A stretch of DNA of 64,000 nucleotides from Amoeboaphelidium occidentale (GCA_023515795.1 JALGPX010000008.1:79275-143274), one strand, 5' to 3'; positions 11,362 to 22,672 are shown, counted from the first letter of the stretch. The notes: a model not told the origin generated them from the letters alone. A program made the numbers and translations.

Positions 11362-11444
11362 AGATTGAAATTTAATTAAAGAGCCCACGTGAACAGGGGC
11401 AAAATGCTCAATCTTGCTCCTCATTAAATTTTTTTCATTTCTAG

Positions 11445-12470
<1,026 letters not shown>

Positions 12471-12586
12471 AAGACATAATAAACTCTGCTCTTCAGACTC
12501 TCTTTTGCTGGCAAACTTTCTCCTTCTTGTTGTTTCAACCTCAAGGCAAAGTTTCTCTGATTTTTTGCAAACCTTCATCATAAGAC

Positions 12587-13149
12587 ATGGACAAGTTAAA
12601 AGAAAAGTTAAACACTTTGCGCACTGAAGCTGATCAGGCTGCTTTAAGAGCAGATCAAGTTGAATCTGAACTGCGCAAGGTTGAAGCAGCTTTTGCTACC
12701 AAAGGTTTGTTACATGATCTTCTTGTAACTTAACACTTCAGACAATGAGATCAACTCATTAAAGAACAAAGTATTGCTACTTGATCAGGATTTGAATAGA
12801 GCTCAAAGTCGTTTCAATGCCAACTTCAAGAACTCCAATCTATCTGCATCATCAGGCAATGCTGACGAGTAACTTTTATGACTGCAGCTAACACACATTG
12901 TCGATCTGTAGGTTACAAAGAAGAATTGAGCAATTGGAAGACCAGATCGATGCTTCAGAGAACTTGTTAAAGGAAACCAATGAAAAGATCAGGAACTTGG
13001 AAGTTGTCAGTGAACAATATGAGCGCAAGGCCAACTTATTGGAAAATGAAAAGAACGCTCTGAAGAAGCAATATGAAGACACAAAGAAGAAGTACGAAGA
13101 CGCAAAGAAGGAATTGGATGATACATTGAAGGCCTTTGAAGATTTGTAA
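12587..13149 (+). CDS. CDC8: Tropomyosin (Cdc8/Tpm type)
   Basis: Coiled-coil protein that lines formin-made actin cables and the cytokinetic ring. Three exons: 12587-12704, 12742-12868 and 12912-13149, with introns of 37 nt (branch-like CTTAAC) and 43 nt (branch-like GCTAAC). The product is 160 residues, against 161 for fission-yeast Cdc8. It opens MDKLKEKLNTLRTEADQAAL, joins as FATK|DNEINSL and NADE|LQRRIEQLEDQ, and ends DTLKAFEDL, matching the Cdc8 C terminus (HQALEDL). Heptads continue across every splice junction, which supports the intron calls. The three exons cannot be seen as one open frame. The stop is only 33 bp before the next likely start on the same strand. Confidence 0.93.
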
Positions 13150-13182
13150 TAGAAAATGTTCTTCAATCTGTTTTTCTGCGCC

Positions 13183-14835
13183 ATGACCACGATTCAGGAG
13201 GATGCCCTGAATTTACAAGAGGATGTGATGGCACTTCCTCACCACAAGTATTTCGTTTTGGATCGGCCCAGTGTTAGTGTTGCTAAAGCTGAGAAATTGC
13301 GGCTGTTCGCTGCGAGTAAACTGTACCCCAATCTTATCGAAAAGCTTGCAAGCCCTACAACGACACAAGCGGTAACCGGTAAACGAGGAGGTAAATCGAA
13401 ATATTCTTCGAAAGAGAAGGAGACAGAGCGCATGGATACGGAGACTGTGCAGATAAAGAAGCTGTTAAGGGAATTGGAAGAACTTGATGAGAATGATTTG
13501 GATTCAAAGGCTGAGCAACTGGACGTGGATGAATTAAAGAAGAAGATTACTGAACTGAAGCAGAAGAAAACGGAATACTTTTCCATGTTTAAGAAGTTGA
13601 TTAACGATGCTGAGAAGAGGAAGGAAATACTGAAAGAGAAGGAGACTTTGGTTAGTCAAAAAGCAGCTGCTGTTTCCAATGCCGTGGAATCTGCACCGAA
13701 CCGGAGTGGTGCGACATCTCCGGCTTTGGCTTCGTCCACGGCCAGCAATTTGAAGCGAAGTGCGAGTGATTTATCGCTTCCGCATGAAGTTAAAGCCAAG
13801 TTTGATGTTTTGGGTCCGTTACCAGAAAGACGGGAATCAAAGTCTGTTTCACCGGTTATGATGGCTGCCTCTCCTATTCTTGCAAACGCCAACGCCCCTC
13901 CTCCGTCTTTATTGGCTGCTGCTGATGGCGGCGACAGACCATCTTCGCCACGACAATATCCACAAGGTCATGGTCCGCAACAACACAGACCTTATCCTCC
14001 GGAAAGTATGGGAAGATACTATGGCGCTTCTGGCTATCCTCCTGATTATCGTGCATATCCTGGACAAGCTGAACATTATGGCCCTGGATATCGTCCAGAT
14101 TACAGACAAGATTATAGGCCTCCTGTTTCAGGACCTCCTGCTGACTATAGACCACCTCCCGCTCCTGGTCATGGAAGAGATGAGTATGGACCAAGTTACA
14201 GACCACGTCGTAAGCTTTTATTGTTTGATGTTTTATTAATTTCTTTAGCTCCTTATTATCAAGCAAGACCTGGATATCGACCCTATCCTCCTGGACCTGG
14301 CTACGGGCCTTCTCCTCCTTCACGGGCGTATGATTATTATGGAGGTTACCATGGTGGTGGTCCGGGTTACAGAAGGCCTCCACCTCAAGCTGGCAGAGAG
14401 TATGGTGGTGTAGGACCAAGATCGCATACCGTTGAAGGATATCCTTCATCGGGTCGTGAAGGTCCTCATCGAGATTATCCACCGCAAAATCAAGGAAGGA
14501 ATTTGCATGTTGAGACACAGGGTAATCCTAAAACAGCGTCATCTGCACCAACAACCGCTGGCAACGATAGCAGGTATCAAACTCCTGTTTCACCATTTCA
14601 TCATCATCACACTGGCAGAGACTATCCACCACTGTCACACGGTCCTCGAGATTCTTACCCTCATTATGGGTATCCAAGAGAAGGACCTTATCATGGTCGT
14701 GATCGAGAATCTGGTCGTGATGGTCGTGGTCCACCAGAGTTCAACAGAGAAAGTAGAGGGCATTCTCGTTTTGAGAAGAGCTCAACAGCTCCGCATGGTT
14801 CCTTTTCGAATAATCCTAACGGCTCTGGTAAATAA
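13183..14835 (+). CDS. Pro/Tyr/Gly-rich protein with N-terminal coiled coil, function unknown
   Basis: I do not recognise this family. The N-terminal ~170 residues contain a conserved-looking block (MALPHHKYFVLDRPSVSVAK) and a charged coiled coil (IKKLLRELEELDENDLDSKA, then LKKKITELKQKKTEYFSMFK). The C-terminal half is a low-complexity tail of YPPDYRAYPGQ / GPGYRPDYRQDYR-like units with scattered RG and RD dipeptides, of the kind found in RNA-binding or condensate-forming proteins (inference). The stretch 14210-14248 is best read as a 39-nt intron (GTAAGC, branch-like TTATTAAT, TTTAG). It has no stop and keeps frame, so unspliced it would add 13 hydrophobic residues to the tail. Spliced product is about 537 residues. 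An in-frame ATG at 13156, 6 bp after the tropomyosin stop, is an alternative start. Confidence 0.7.
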   Translation: MTTIQEDALNLQEDVMALPHHKYFVLDRPSVSVAKAEKLRLFAASKLYPNLIEKLASPTTTQAVTGKRGGKSKYSSKEKETERMDTETVQIKKLLRELEELDENDLDSKAEQLDVDELKKKITELKQKKTEYFSMFKKLINDAEKRKEILKEKETLVSQKAAAVSNAVESAPNRSGATSPALASSTASNLKRSASDLSLPHEVKAKFDVLGPLPERRESKSVSPVMMAASPILANANAPPPSLLAAADGGDRPSSPRQYPQGHGPQQHRPYPPESMGRYYGASGYPPDYRAYPGQAEHYGPGYRPDYRQDYRPPVSGPPADYRPPPAPGHGRDEYGPSYRPRRKLLLFDVLLISLAPYYQARPGYRPYPPGPGYGPSPPSRAYDYYGGYHGGGPGYRRPPPQAGREYGGVGPRSHTVEGYPSSGREGPHRDYPPQNQGRNLHVETQGNPKTASSAPTTAGNDSRYQTPVSPFHHHHTGRDYPPLSHGPRDSYPHYGYPREGPYHGRDRESGRDGRGPPEFNRESRGHSRFEKSSTAPHGSFSNNPNGSGK

Positions 14836-14856
14836 TTTCTGTTTTCTGGCAAATAA

Positions 14857-16146
14857 ATGATTTGGCGAGTTATCTTTCTCTTTGGATTATCTTACTTTCT
14901 GATTTTCTACTTGCCAGTCTTCTTTGCTGAATGGTATGTCACTTCGATATTCACAAGACTGAAAGACTCGAGCCTCGCACAGATCTTGAAGGAATCAACA
15001 GCAGATGTCATCGATGTTCTTGAGCTTCGCTGGAAACGCAACGAAATATTTACTAATTCATTCGATAACGTTGTCTCAACTATAAATCAGGACAGTGGAG
15101 TGTCTGGTTTGAGATATACTTTGCTTCAGCTACAACCAGAAGCGCAAGTTCCTAAAGCAGATGATCATGATGATATGATCAAACTTACCAATAATGATAC
15201 AGTTGATGATTTCTTTCAATGGCTTTATGGGTTTCTATTTAAGCCGTCAAAGGACTTTGTTCTTGGCTCTTGGAGCAGTGTGGTGAGCAAATTTAATCAA
15301 CCATGTTTCTGTTTTGAGGAAGAAGGAGCAAAACGTAAAGGCTTTTTGGTTTCAAATGGCTCTAGTGAGTTTCATGAACAGAGAAATGTTTACACTTCCT
15401 TGTATAATGGTTTAACAGATTACTTGGTGCAGAAACAATTACAGAATCATGGTGGCCACACTTTGATCATGCTGAACACGCCGTCTCTGTGCAGAATGAT
15501 AGATCAAGCAGCCACGATCCGCTTTGATGAACCTTTTGTTAATTCCTTATATCAACTCTCATCTGATAACGGTAAGTTGGTTTTATTGGGTTTGCAGCGA
15601 AAATCTGCAACTGAAAACACAACAGTTGATCCAATTTCTGAGTTCACCGAAAGCTTAACAAGTCTAAACGAGACGTCAATGGACAATTGGAATATCACAT
15701 CTGTATTGAAAAGATTTACATTGATGACGGTCAAGGTAGACAGCGTAAAGAAGGAAGATGCTGAATTTATGCATGATTTCTTTGATATGCTATCCACGGT
15801 TGAGAGCACGGCTTTTGGATACTATAAAAGATTCTACAGACTTGCAAAAATGTCATTTTACAAGTATGTTTTAGAACCATTGGTTGGCATCTATGTTCCT
15901 GATCAAGTGGAAGAATCCAACACTTCTTGCTCCGATAAAATTGTGGAGCTATTGTCTTCTAGCCAAGAGGGTAATTGGATCATCGAGAAATACGAAAAAG
16001 AAGCAGCAGACTCAGGTTTAATTGATTACGATGGTTTCTTCATTGTTGCTCGTAAGCCAGGAGGTGATCACAAGAAAAACAATTATCGAAAGGCTCAAGA
16101 CAACAAGAACAATCCAGACACGGGTTTTAAATTTTGGTGGTTTTAA
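14857..16146 (+). CDS. Single-pass membrane protein, family not recognised
   Basis: A 429-residue frame whose first ~30 residues form one strong hydrophobic segment (VIFLFGLSYFLIFYLPVFFA), probably a signal anchor. The remainder is soluble, with several N-x-S/T sites (NNDT, NGSS, NETS, NITS, NTSC) that would be glycosylated if lumenal. A CFCFEEEG cysteine pair lies near residue 150, and the C terminus ends in basic and aromatic residues (GFKFWWF). I see no catalytic motif. Its start is 21 bp after the previous same-strand stop, and it converges on EIPR1 with a 9-bp stop-to-stop gap. ER or Golgi location is inference. Confidence is high that it is a gene, low on function. Confidence 0.75.
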   Translation: MIWRVIFLFGLSYFLIFYLPVFFAEWYVTSIFTRLKDSSLAQILKESTADVIDVLELRWKRNEIFTNSFDNVVSTINQDSGVSGLRYTLLQLQPEAQVPKADDHDDMIKLTNNDTVDDFFQWLYGFLFKPSKDFVLGSWSSVVSKFNQPCFCFEEEGAKRKGFLVSNGSSEFHEQRNVYTSLYNGLTDYLVQKQLQNHGGHTLIMLNTPSLCRMIDQAATIRFDEPFVNSLYQLSSDNGKLVLLGLQRKSATENTTVDPISEFTESLTSLNETSMDNWNITSVLKRFTLMTVKVDSVKKEDAEFMHDFFDMLSTVESTAFGYYKRFYRLAKMSFYKYVLEPLVGIYVPDQVEESNTSCSDKIVELLSSSQEGNWIIEKYEKEAADSGLIDYDGFFIVARKPGGDHKKNNYRKAQDNKNNPDTGFKFWWF

Positions 16147-16155
16147 TAAAAACGT

Positions 16156-17451
16156 TCATAAAATGATTTTGTATTTCTCTTCACTTGGAACAGAATTAAC
16201 TATAATTCTTCCGTCGTAGGATAAAGAAGCAAATATCCAAGGATCAGCCCTGCTCCATGCACAACTATAAACACTATCCTCGTGCTGATCGAGTAATTTC
16301 AACGTAGCATCCGCCATCAAATTGTGTTTCTTTTCTTTGTCCGTTCCAGTCGCAAGATTGCTTCTGCTTCCCTTGGTTTTTGCCAATTTCCTTTCCTTTT
16401 CTGCTGTAGCAGTTCCTTCTGTCCCTGATTCTGAGCTGGAGTAATGGTGCAGCGTTGCCGATGATAAAGATGAAACATGATGTAAAACAACTCTACAATC
16501 AGATCCTCCAGTTAGTAGCAGCTGATCGTAAAACGGATTAAACTCAACACACCAAACCCAATGAGTATGTTGCAGGATCTCCTTCAAAGGAGCATTTGTG
16601 TTTCTCTGATCATAAAACCTTAGTTTAGCATCATCGCCTACTGTCGCAAAGTAGTATGGCCTGTTTGGATTAAAATCTAGATCCCTTGCAAAGACATGAT
16701 TAGCGTTCTCAATGGCGAATGTTTGCTTTGCTGATTTAAAATCCCAACCGCGTATTGCATTATCGTTCAAAGTTACAACTTCGCTTGAAGCATGCGGATT
16801 CCATGATAAATTGCTCAAGTTATAAGAGAATTTGATGGTCGTTTCAGCGTTCGTCGTATCAGCAAGGGAGAATAACTTGATGTTGTGTTTGTCACATACT
16901 GAAATCTTGGAAGGCGATTCCACAAGTGGCTCCCAACATATCCTATCCAATTATTATGGGAGCCTCTAGTTTACCTGTTTACTTGACCATCAAAGCCCTC
17001 CAAACGAAACAATGTTTCCATATGAGGCGTTTTAGACATTGAAGATGGCTTCTCGTTCCATAGACCAAGAGGATACTTCAACATCGCAGCAGAATACGCA
17101 AGTTTCCCATCGACAACTTCAAACATCAGCATTAACTTCGAGTGCGATCTTACGTGTGCTGGAACATGTCATCAATGTGTTCTCTTCTGATGGAGATGAT
17201 GTTATGTAATTGATCTCCCCTTGATGAGCAAATATCAGACTGGATATTTCTCCCTTCTCTTCATCAAAGTCAATTACATGAACTTCATTGCCTTGTTTTA
17301 TCTCACAGGATCCTGCCAAAAATCGAGTTCGATCTGTATTCTTTACAACTGAGGCAAGACATCGGGCCTACAAGTCTTAAAATCTTTACCAGATTTACGA
17401 AATAATAACCTGAACCCGCATGCCATACATGTATGTACTGTTGTCATTCAT
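16156..17451 (-). CDS. EIPR1: EARP/GARP-interacting WD-repeat protein (EIPR1/TSSC1)
   Basis: WD40 beta-propeller that recruits the EARP/GARP tethering complexes for endosomal recycling and dense-core vesicle traffic. Four exons: 17451-17410, 17367-17154, 17116-16975 and 16942-16156, with introns of 42, 37 and 32 nt. Product about 394 residues (human 387). It begins MNDNSTYMYGMRVQ|ARCLA, like the human N terminus with IYGLEFQARAL. Family matches include VHVIDFDEEKG, NRICWEP across intron 3, IRGWDFKSAKQTFAIENANH, ARDLDFNPNRPYYFATVGDD, HTHWVWCVEFNPFYDQLLLT, HEDSVYSCAWSRADPWIFAS and LSYDGRIIVNSVP. The exon structure was rebuilt by hand; the first 5' splice site (GTTATT) is the weakest of the three. 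It converges with the preceding gene. Confidence 0.93.
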
Positions 17452-17568
17452 CGCTGCTTACTAAACTTAAAGTGGCGGCACTTTCCGTGGCTGTCGCAAC
17501 GTCAAGAACAAACTTCATGCGTAACGCCAACAACAAAACCACAATTGGCACTTCAGTAATTTCTAATA

Positions 17569-18444
17569 ATGACAATCTCTGAAGGAAAACGTGTTGAGAA
17601 TACCAATTTAGCATTGCATCAGACTGATCAAAGGAGTAGCAACCAGAATGAGTGTGGTACTTCACATCAAAGCATTCCAAAACAGCCAAAGTTCTTTAAG
17701 CATTTATCTACCACAAGCGCTGGTGTATATGAGCACAGTCCACTTATTGGCACAAGCACACTGAAGCCTACTCTTCCTCCATTGGAACAAGTTTGGTTGG
17801 AACAAATCAAATCAGATCCTTCAACTACATCTTGCACTACATCGATGCACTCATGGTTTCCTTCACCAAACCCTTCCAACTGCCCGTCGCCTTTACCAGA
17901 GTCATTTGGAGTATTACCTGTATTTCCTGGTATTCGTCGACACGTTAATTACCCAGAGACTTATGCTATTCTGAGAGGCTTCACTTATTTCGCTGGCGAT
18001 TACGTCATATTCAAGCATTTACATAACGGAACCTCAATGGCTGGAATTATAATAGGCATTTCATATAACACTTTAACTAGATCTAAAGTGTTTCAAGTTC
18101 AGGAAGTTCTACTCATGGAAGGATCATGCGATGAAACAACATCTTGTCTCAATGCTACAGATTTCCTGATAACTGATAACAAATTCACTGTTTCATCAGA
18201 TAATATTATTCAACTTGTATACTCGAACACTATTAAAAGAAGCATTCAATTGAGTAGATCGTTAATGAAAGAATTACAAGAGAGATCAATGCACATACTG
18301 CCAGCATTGAAACGGAGCGATACAGGGCTCGAAGCGTTGAATATCGAACATCAAGAAAGTAACACGGAAAATCGTTTGCTGAAACGAAGGAATTCATATG
18401 ATAGTAGCGATAGAGACAAGAAACAAAAGGCGAACTTCTATTAA
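17569..18444 (+). CDS. Hypothetical protein, 291 residues
   Basis: Not recognised. The N-terminal ~110 residues are Ser/Thr/Pro-rich and look disordered. The middle (about 115-215) looks folded: GIRRHVNYPETYAILRGFTY, AGDYVIFKHLHNG, then alternating hydrophobic strands (MAGIIIGISYNTLTRSKVFQ) and a VSSDNIIQLVYSN segment. The strand pattern with a GDYV start loosely resembles a BAH-type domain, but the match is too weak to call. The tail is basic (LLKRRNSYDSSDRDKKQKAN), compatible with a nuclear protein. The start is 117 bp from the divergent EIPR1 start. There are no transmembrane segments. Confidence 0.6.
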   Translation: MTISEGKRVENTNLALHQTDQRSSNQNECGTSHQSIPKQPKFFKHLSTTSAGVYEHSPLIGTSTLKPTLPPLEQVWLEQIKSDPSTTSCTTSMHSWFPSPNPSNCPSPLPESFGVLPVFPGIRRHVNYPETYAILRGFTYFAGDYVIFKHLHNGTSMAGIIIGISYNTLTRSKVFQVQEVLLMEGSCDETTSCLNATDFLITDNKFTVSSDNIIQLVYSNTIKRSIQLSRSLMKELQERSMHILPALKRSDTGLEALNIEHQESNTENRLLKRRNSYDSSDRDKKQKANFY

Positions 18445-18636
18445 AATTAAATGCAATAATTATTCATCAAATCTTTTTCAGGCGCGCTTAAAGTCTCGAC
18501 CTCGGCTTCGTAGTGGCGCTTTCATAGAAAAAATTCCAGCTTGATCGGAGCAGATCGCGAGGGTTCCATTCAATCCCGTTGATAAGTCACCGCTTTAACC
18601 CTCCTTTTCTTATCATTTTCATTAATTATTAAAGGA

Positions 18637-21128
18637 ATGTCTGTAGTCGGATTTGATATTGGAAATTTTAACTCTGTAATCGCTGTTGCCAGGAACCGTG
18701 GCATTGACGTTATAACCAATGAGGTTTCTAACCGTGCCACGCCGTCAATGGTTGGCTTCAGCGCAAAGCAACGTTACTTGGGTGAATCTGCAAAGACAAA
18801 TGTAAGTCTTACTTATGTTAAAGCGTTCTAATGGTTTTATAGGAAATTGGTAATTACAAGAACACTGTCGCTTCACTAAAGAGATTAATCGGAAGAAGCT
18901 TTGAGGAGAAGGATGATATTGCGCTCGAGGGCAGCTTTATGGGATGCGAATTGGTCAGTGTCGATGGCACAGTTGGCGCTAAAGTTCAGTACCAGAACGA
19001 GGAAAAGGCGTTCTCTTACACGCAGCTCACAGCCATGCTATTGACCAAATTGAAGGAAATTACAGAGAAGGAATTAGGCACTGCCATGAGTGATGTTGTA
19101 ATTTCAATCCCTGCTTATTACACTGAGTCTCAGCGTCGCGCATTAATTGAAGCTGCTGAAGTTGCTGGTTTAAATACTTTAAGACTTATGCATGACGTTT
19201 CCGCTGCTGCATTGCAATGGGGAATCACAAAAGTTGATTTACCAGAGTCAGAGCCAAAGTATGTTGCTTTCGTTGACATTGGTCAATCTGATATGTCTGT
19301 TGCAATTGTTGGCTTTGTTAAAGGTAAAATGATGGTCAAGTCTATTGTCTATGACAGACATTTTGGTGGCAGACAATTTGATCAGGTGCTCTTGGACCAT
19401 TTTGTTGAAGAATTTAAGCAAAAGTACAAGATGGACATCTCAACTAATCCTAAAGCTTTGTTTCGATTGAGAACCGCTTGCGAAAAGGTCAAGAAAGTTC
19501 TTAGTGCAAACATGCAGTCTCCTATTAACGTAGAATGCTTGATGAACGATAAAGATGTTTCAGGAATGATTGATCGTGCTTCATTCGAAGATTACACTGC
19601 TGAATTAAGAGGAAGAATTGATGCAGTGTTGCAAAAAGCTTTGGATGTTGCTGGTGTAACAAAGAAGGACATTGACTCTGTTGAAATTGTTGGTGGCACT
19701 ACACGTATTCCATCTGTCAAGCAGAAGATTTCTGACTTTTTTGGGAAAGAAATTAGCACCACTTTGAACCAGGATGAATGTGTGGCGAAGGGTTGCGCTT
19801 TCATGTGCGCTATTTTAAGTCCAACATTGAAAACAAAGGAATTCAAAGTTGAAGATGTTTTGCCATATCCGATCAAGTTTTCTTATGACACTGCATCAAG
19901 TGGCGAAGCAAAAGAAATGATTGCATTTTCGTCTTACACAACGATTCCTTGCACAAAGTTGTTTACTTTCTACCGCAAAGACGCATTTGACATTGAAGCC
20001 ATGTACAGTGATCCTGAAATGTTACCAAAAGGTGCAAAACATTGGCTAGGAAAAGTAACAGTTAAAGATGTTAAGCCAGATTCTGAAGGTGAACCATCTG
20101 TTGTGAAAATCAAGGTCAAGTTGAATGCTGATGGTTTGTTGGAATTTAACGGTGCACAAATTCACGAGGAGCGTATTGTTGAAGTCGGGCCAGAAAAACC
20201 CGCCGACGGAAAGCCAGCTGAAAAGAAGGAAGCAGCCGATGGAAACAGTATGGAGACTGATGAAGGCGTTGATGTAGGCGACAAGACTCAAGCAAGTGAT
20301 GAAAACAAAACTCCAGCTCCGGCTGAGAAGAAAACCAAGAAAGTTGTCAAGAAAATCGATGTTCCAGTTAATGTTGGAAACTTGTCCTCAACAAATGATA
20401 AAGTTCTAAAATTGAAAGAATTGGAGAATAGCATGGCAGCCAGTGACAAACTCATTTTCGATACAGAAGACAGAAAGAATGCTCTCGAGGAGTATGTGTA
20501 CGAAATGAGAGGAAAGCTTGAAGGAGATTTGGCTGATTACGTCTTACCAGATGTTAAAGATAAATTCATGTCTGAATTGAGTGCAATGGAAGACTGGCTT
20601 TATGGTGATGGTGAAGATGAAACTAAATCTGCTTACGTCCAGAGACTTGATGGCTTAAAGAAAGTCGGTGATGTGATAGTTAGAAGATTCAGAGAAGCAG
20701 AAGAAAGACCATTTGCTATTGAACAATTGAGAAAGGCTATTCGCGATGTTACCGAACAAGCTAGCTCTACAGATGCAAAGTACGAGCACATTGACGCTAA
20801 GGAAAAGAAGTCATTGCTAGATATCTGTCAACAAAAGATTGAATGGTTAAATGATCAATTAAAGAAGCAGGATGTTTTGAAGAAGCATGAAGACCCTGTC
20901 GTTTTGGCTGATACTTTAAAGAACGAGAAACAAGCTCTTCTATCTAAAGCATCTTCAATAATGAACAAGCCTAAACCAAAACCAAAGCAAGAGAAGAAGC
21001 CAGAACCAAAACCAGATGAGAAGGCATCTAAAGAAGAAGTGATGGAAGTTGATGAGGCTGCACCAAAACCAGACGACGCACCATCCCAAGAAGCAACAGA
21101 AAAGTCAGAAACTATGGACGTGGACTAA
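18637..21128 (+). CDS. SSE1: Hsp110-family chaperone (Sse1)
   Basis: Nucleotide-exchange factor for cytosolic Hsp70 and a holdase in its own right. Two exons, 18637-18801 and 18843-21128, with a 41-nt intron (GTAAGT, branch-like TTCTAAT, TATAG); product about 816 residues. The Hsp110 opening is [20 protein letters not shown], followed by [20 protein letters not shown] and, across the intron, [20 protein letters not shown]. The ATPase domain has [20 protein letters not shown] and [15 protein letters not shown]. The long acidic insertion in the beta domain and the Lys/Pro/Glu-rich C terminus ending TMDVD separate Hsp110 from ordinary Hsp70, which would end EEVD. An AATAAA lies just after the stop (about 21142). 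I found no good heat-shock element upstream. Confidence 0.95.
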
Positions 21129-21149
21129 AAGATTACATTAAAAAATAAA

Positions 21150-21362
21150 TCAAAGTATTCGATAAAGATATTCTATTACAATCATAAAAAGAATGTAGCC
21201 AATTAAAGTACCCAATGCCATAAGACATGGAGTAATCAGAAAAGGCGTTAATCTAGCAGATTTTCCAGCCCGTTCAGTAGAATTAAAGTCTAAAGCCGGA
21301 GGATATGTATCTGCAGTAAGACACAGTTCGCTATAAAAATTATTGCATTCAGAATCACACAT
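21150..21362 (-). CDS. Small tail-anchored-like membrane protein, 70 residues
   Basis: Short frame with an ATG at 21360-21362 and TAA at 21150. About 40 polar residues, starting with a Cys/Asp-rich segment (MCDSECNNFYSELC), are followed by one hydrophobic helix near the C terminus (PCLMALGTLIGYILFMIVIE) and a short tail YLYRIL. That layout suits a tail-anchored or small ER subunit. I recognise no family. It fills the space between the SSE1 stop (21 bp away, convergent) and the GAR1 stop (46 bp away, same strand). Chance is possible at this length, but the well-formed transmembrane segment argues for a real gene. It could also be the last exon of a longer gene. Confidence 0.45.
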   Translation of the reverse strand: MCDSECNNFYSELCLTADTYPPALDFNSTERAGKSARLTPFLITPCLMALGTLIGYILFMIVIEYLYRIL

Positions 21363-21408
21363 ATATTCTTCGAAAAAGATTATCTACCTACAAAATTAGA
21401 CTTTTGAA

Positions 21409-22017
21409 TTATGCAAAATTACCGCCTCTGCTGAAGCCGCCTCGTCCTCCGCCTCTACCACCGAAGCCACCACTACCGCCGCGACCAGAAAATCCCCCTC
21501 TAGAGCCTCCTCTTCCGCCAAAACCGCCTCTTGAACCACCAGCACCACCACGGCCTCTTCCTCTTCCGCCGAAACCACCACGACTTGCGCCACCCCTCTT
21601 TGCAACTTTAGCACCAGTAGTCTTTGGCTTTGGAAGGAACCTGTCCATAGGCAACAGTTTATCTTCTGCAACGTAAACTTTGTCTTTTGCTGAAAAGCTT
21701 GACGCGACCATACCATCTTGAAGCTTCACAGTGAACATGACTTCATTAATCGGACCCAAAATCTCATCAACCTTGCCAATTTGTGTTTTGTTCTGAAGAT
21801 ACACGGGAGCATTGAAATAAGGAACTTTTGTATTTGTGGATTTGCACACCATTTCACCTTCGGATGGATGCATGAATTCTCCGAGTTCTAGAACGCGATC
21901 TGGAGGACCTTGTGGCGCGAAACCAAAACTTCTGTTACCGCCACCACCACCACCACGCGAACCACCTCTGCCGAAACCACCTCTTCCACCACCGTTACCA
22001 CCGTTATTGAAGCCCAT
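21409..22017 (-). CDS. GAR1: H/ACA ribonucleoprotein subunit Gar1
   Basis: Subunit of box H/ACA snoRNPs, which make pseudouridine in rRNA and snRNA in the nucleolus. The start is taken at [19 protein letters not shown] (22017); an upstream in-frame ATG at 22083 would add 22 non-family residues. The product has 202 residues: an N-terminal GAR domain, a central core ([56 protein letters not shown]) and a C-terminal GAR domain of RGG/RGRG repeats. Both GAR domains are expected targets of the arginine methyltransferase encoded at 11.4 kb. The GGN-rich codons make the region locally GC-rich. The ATG lies 75 bp from the divergent Rpr2-like gene. Confidence 0.96.
   Translation of the reverse strand: MGFNNGGNGGGRGGFGRGGSRGGGGGGNRSFGFAPQGPPDRVLELGEFMHPSEGEMVCKSTNTKVPYFNAPVYLQNKTQIGKVDEILGPINEVMFTVKLQDGMVASSFSAKDKVYVAEDKLLPMDRFLPKPKTTGAKVAKRGGASRGGFGGRGRGRGGAGGSRGGFGGRGGSRGGFSGRGGSGGFGGRGGGRGGFSRGGNFA
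21425..21600 (-). repeat. RGG/GGF-coding repeat of the Gar1 C-terminal domain
   Basis: Tandem short units of Gly, Arg and Phe codons give a locally G+C-rich, purine-biased coding strand. A similar shorter tract lies at about 21915-22010. The reverse strand shows a long proline/leucine-coding frame that is only the shadow of this repeat. Confidence 0.8.
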
Positions 22018-22092
22018 CTGATATTCTTGAAAGAAAATTTTGAAAATTTTTCGGTTCAGCTTGAGCGTGATATTTGATCGCACCTTTGCAAA

Positions 22093-22629
22093 ATGGAAGA
22101 ATGTTCGTTCTTATGGAAAGCTGCGCAGTATTTAGCAAATACAGAAAGTACTTCTGGCTCTATGATATTCAGCGCGGAGCTATTGCAATTGGAGAAAAGT
22201 ATACCGAAAGATCAAGATGATGAAGCATTTGATACGACGAGATTGTGTTTCCACTGCTCTACTTTACTGATACCTTCTGTTAATTGCAAATATAAATTAG
22301 AGTCTCACAGGGACAGGACTAAAAGAAAATCAAAGAATAAGCAAAACGTGATCAATTTAAATCTGAAGCAAAAGGACAAGGTCAAAAGGCTAAAGTGTGT
22401 AACGATCACATGTTTTCAGTGTAAAAGCAAGAACCGGCATTTTGCATCTGAGAGGCCAAAAGAAACCGTATCAAAGCCTACTGTAGTTCCCTCTTCGGCA
22501 GCGTCAACGCCTCAGACCTCCAGCGCCGTGAAGCGAAACAAGAAAACGAAGCTCAGTCTTCAAAAGATGGTTTCCAACCAGGATAAACCGAAAGTGTCTT
22601 TATCTTTAAGTGACTTTATGAAGAAGTAA
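22093..22629 (+). CDS. Rpr2/Snm1/Rpp21-like zinc-ribbon protein (probable RNase P or RNase MRP subunit)
   Basis: A 178-residue basic protein. An N-terminal helix ([14 protein letters not shown]) precedes a first cysteine pair [19 protein letters not shown] (about residues 52-70), a Lys/Arg-rich insert, and a second pair in [17 protein letters not shown] (about 101-117). C-x2-C...C-x2-C with a helix before it and a basic tail is the layout of the RNase P/MRP Rpr2-Snm1-Rpp21 family, also seen in human C18orf21. The second half is disordered and ends LSLSDFMKK. The family match is by motif order only, so the choice between RNase P and RNase MRP is open. It is divergent with GAR1, another RNP subunit gene. 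Confidence 0.6.
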   Translation: MEECSFLWKAAQYLANTESTSGSMIFSAELLQLEKSIPKDQDDEAFDTTRLCFHCSTLLIPSVNCKYKLESHRDRTKRKSKNKQNVINLNLKQKDKVKRLKCVTITCFQCKSKNRHFASERPKETVSKPTVVPSSAASTPQTSSAVKRNKKTKLSLQKMVSNQDKPKVSLSLSDFMKK

Positions 22630-22672
22630 TAAATGATTAAGTTATTCTTATCTTCTTTGAAACCTCCAATTG

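Noticed and set aside
13874-14518. 214-codon His/Asp-rich minus-strand frame
   Set aside because: It mirrors the Pro/Tyr/Gly repeat of the plus-strand gene and has no plausible start or domain.
17500-17597. An upstream exon (ATG at 17517) with a 29-nt intron for the 291-residue gene
   Set aside because: GTAATT..GAAG is intron-like but the phases do not match the downstream frame.
18480-18636. Heat-shock-element-like TTC/GAA units before SSE1
   Set aside because: The TTC and GAA triplets have the wrong spacing (three or four bases instead of two), so no proper inverted 5-bp units form.
21404-21676. Long Pro/Leu-rich plus-strand frame opposite GAR1
   Set aside because: It is the antisense shadow of RGG codons; the minus-strand frame has the conserved Gar1 core.
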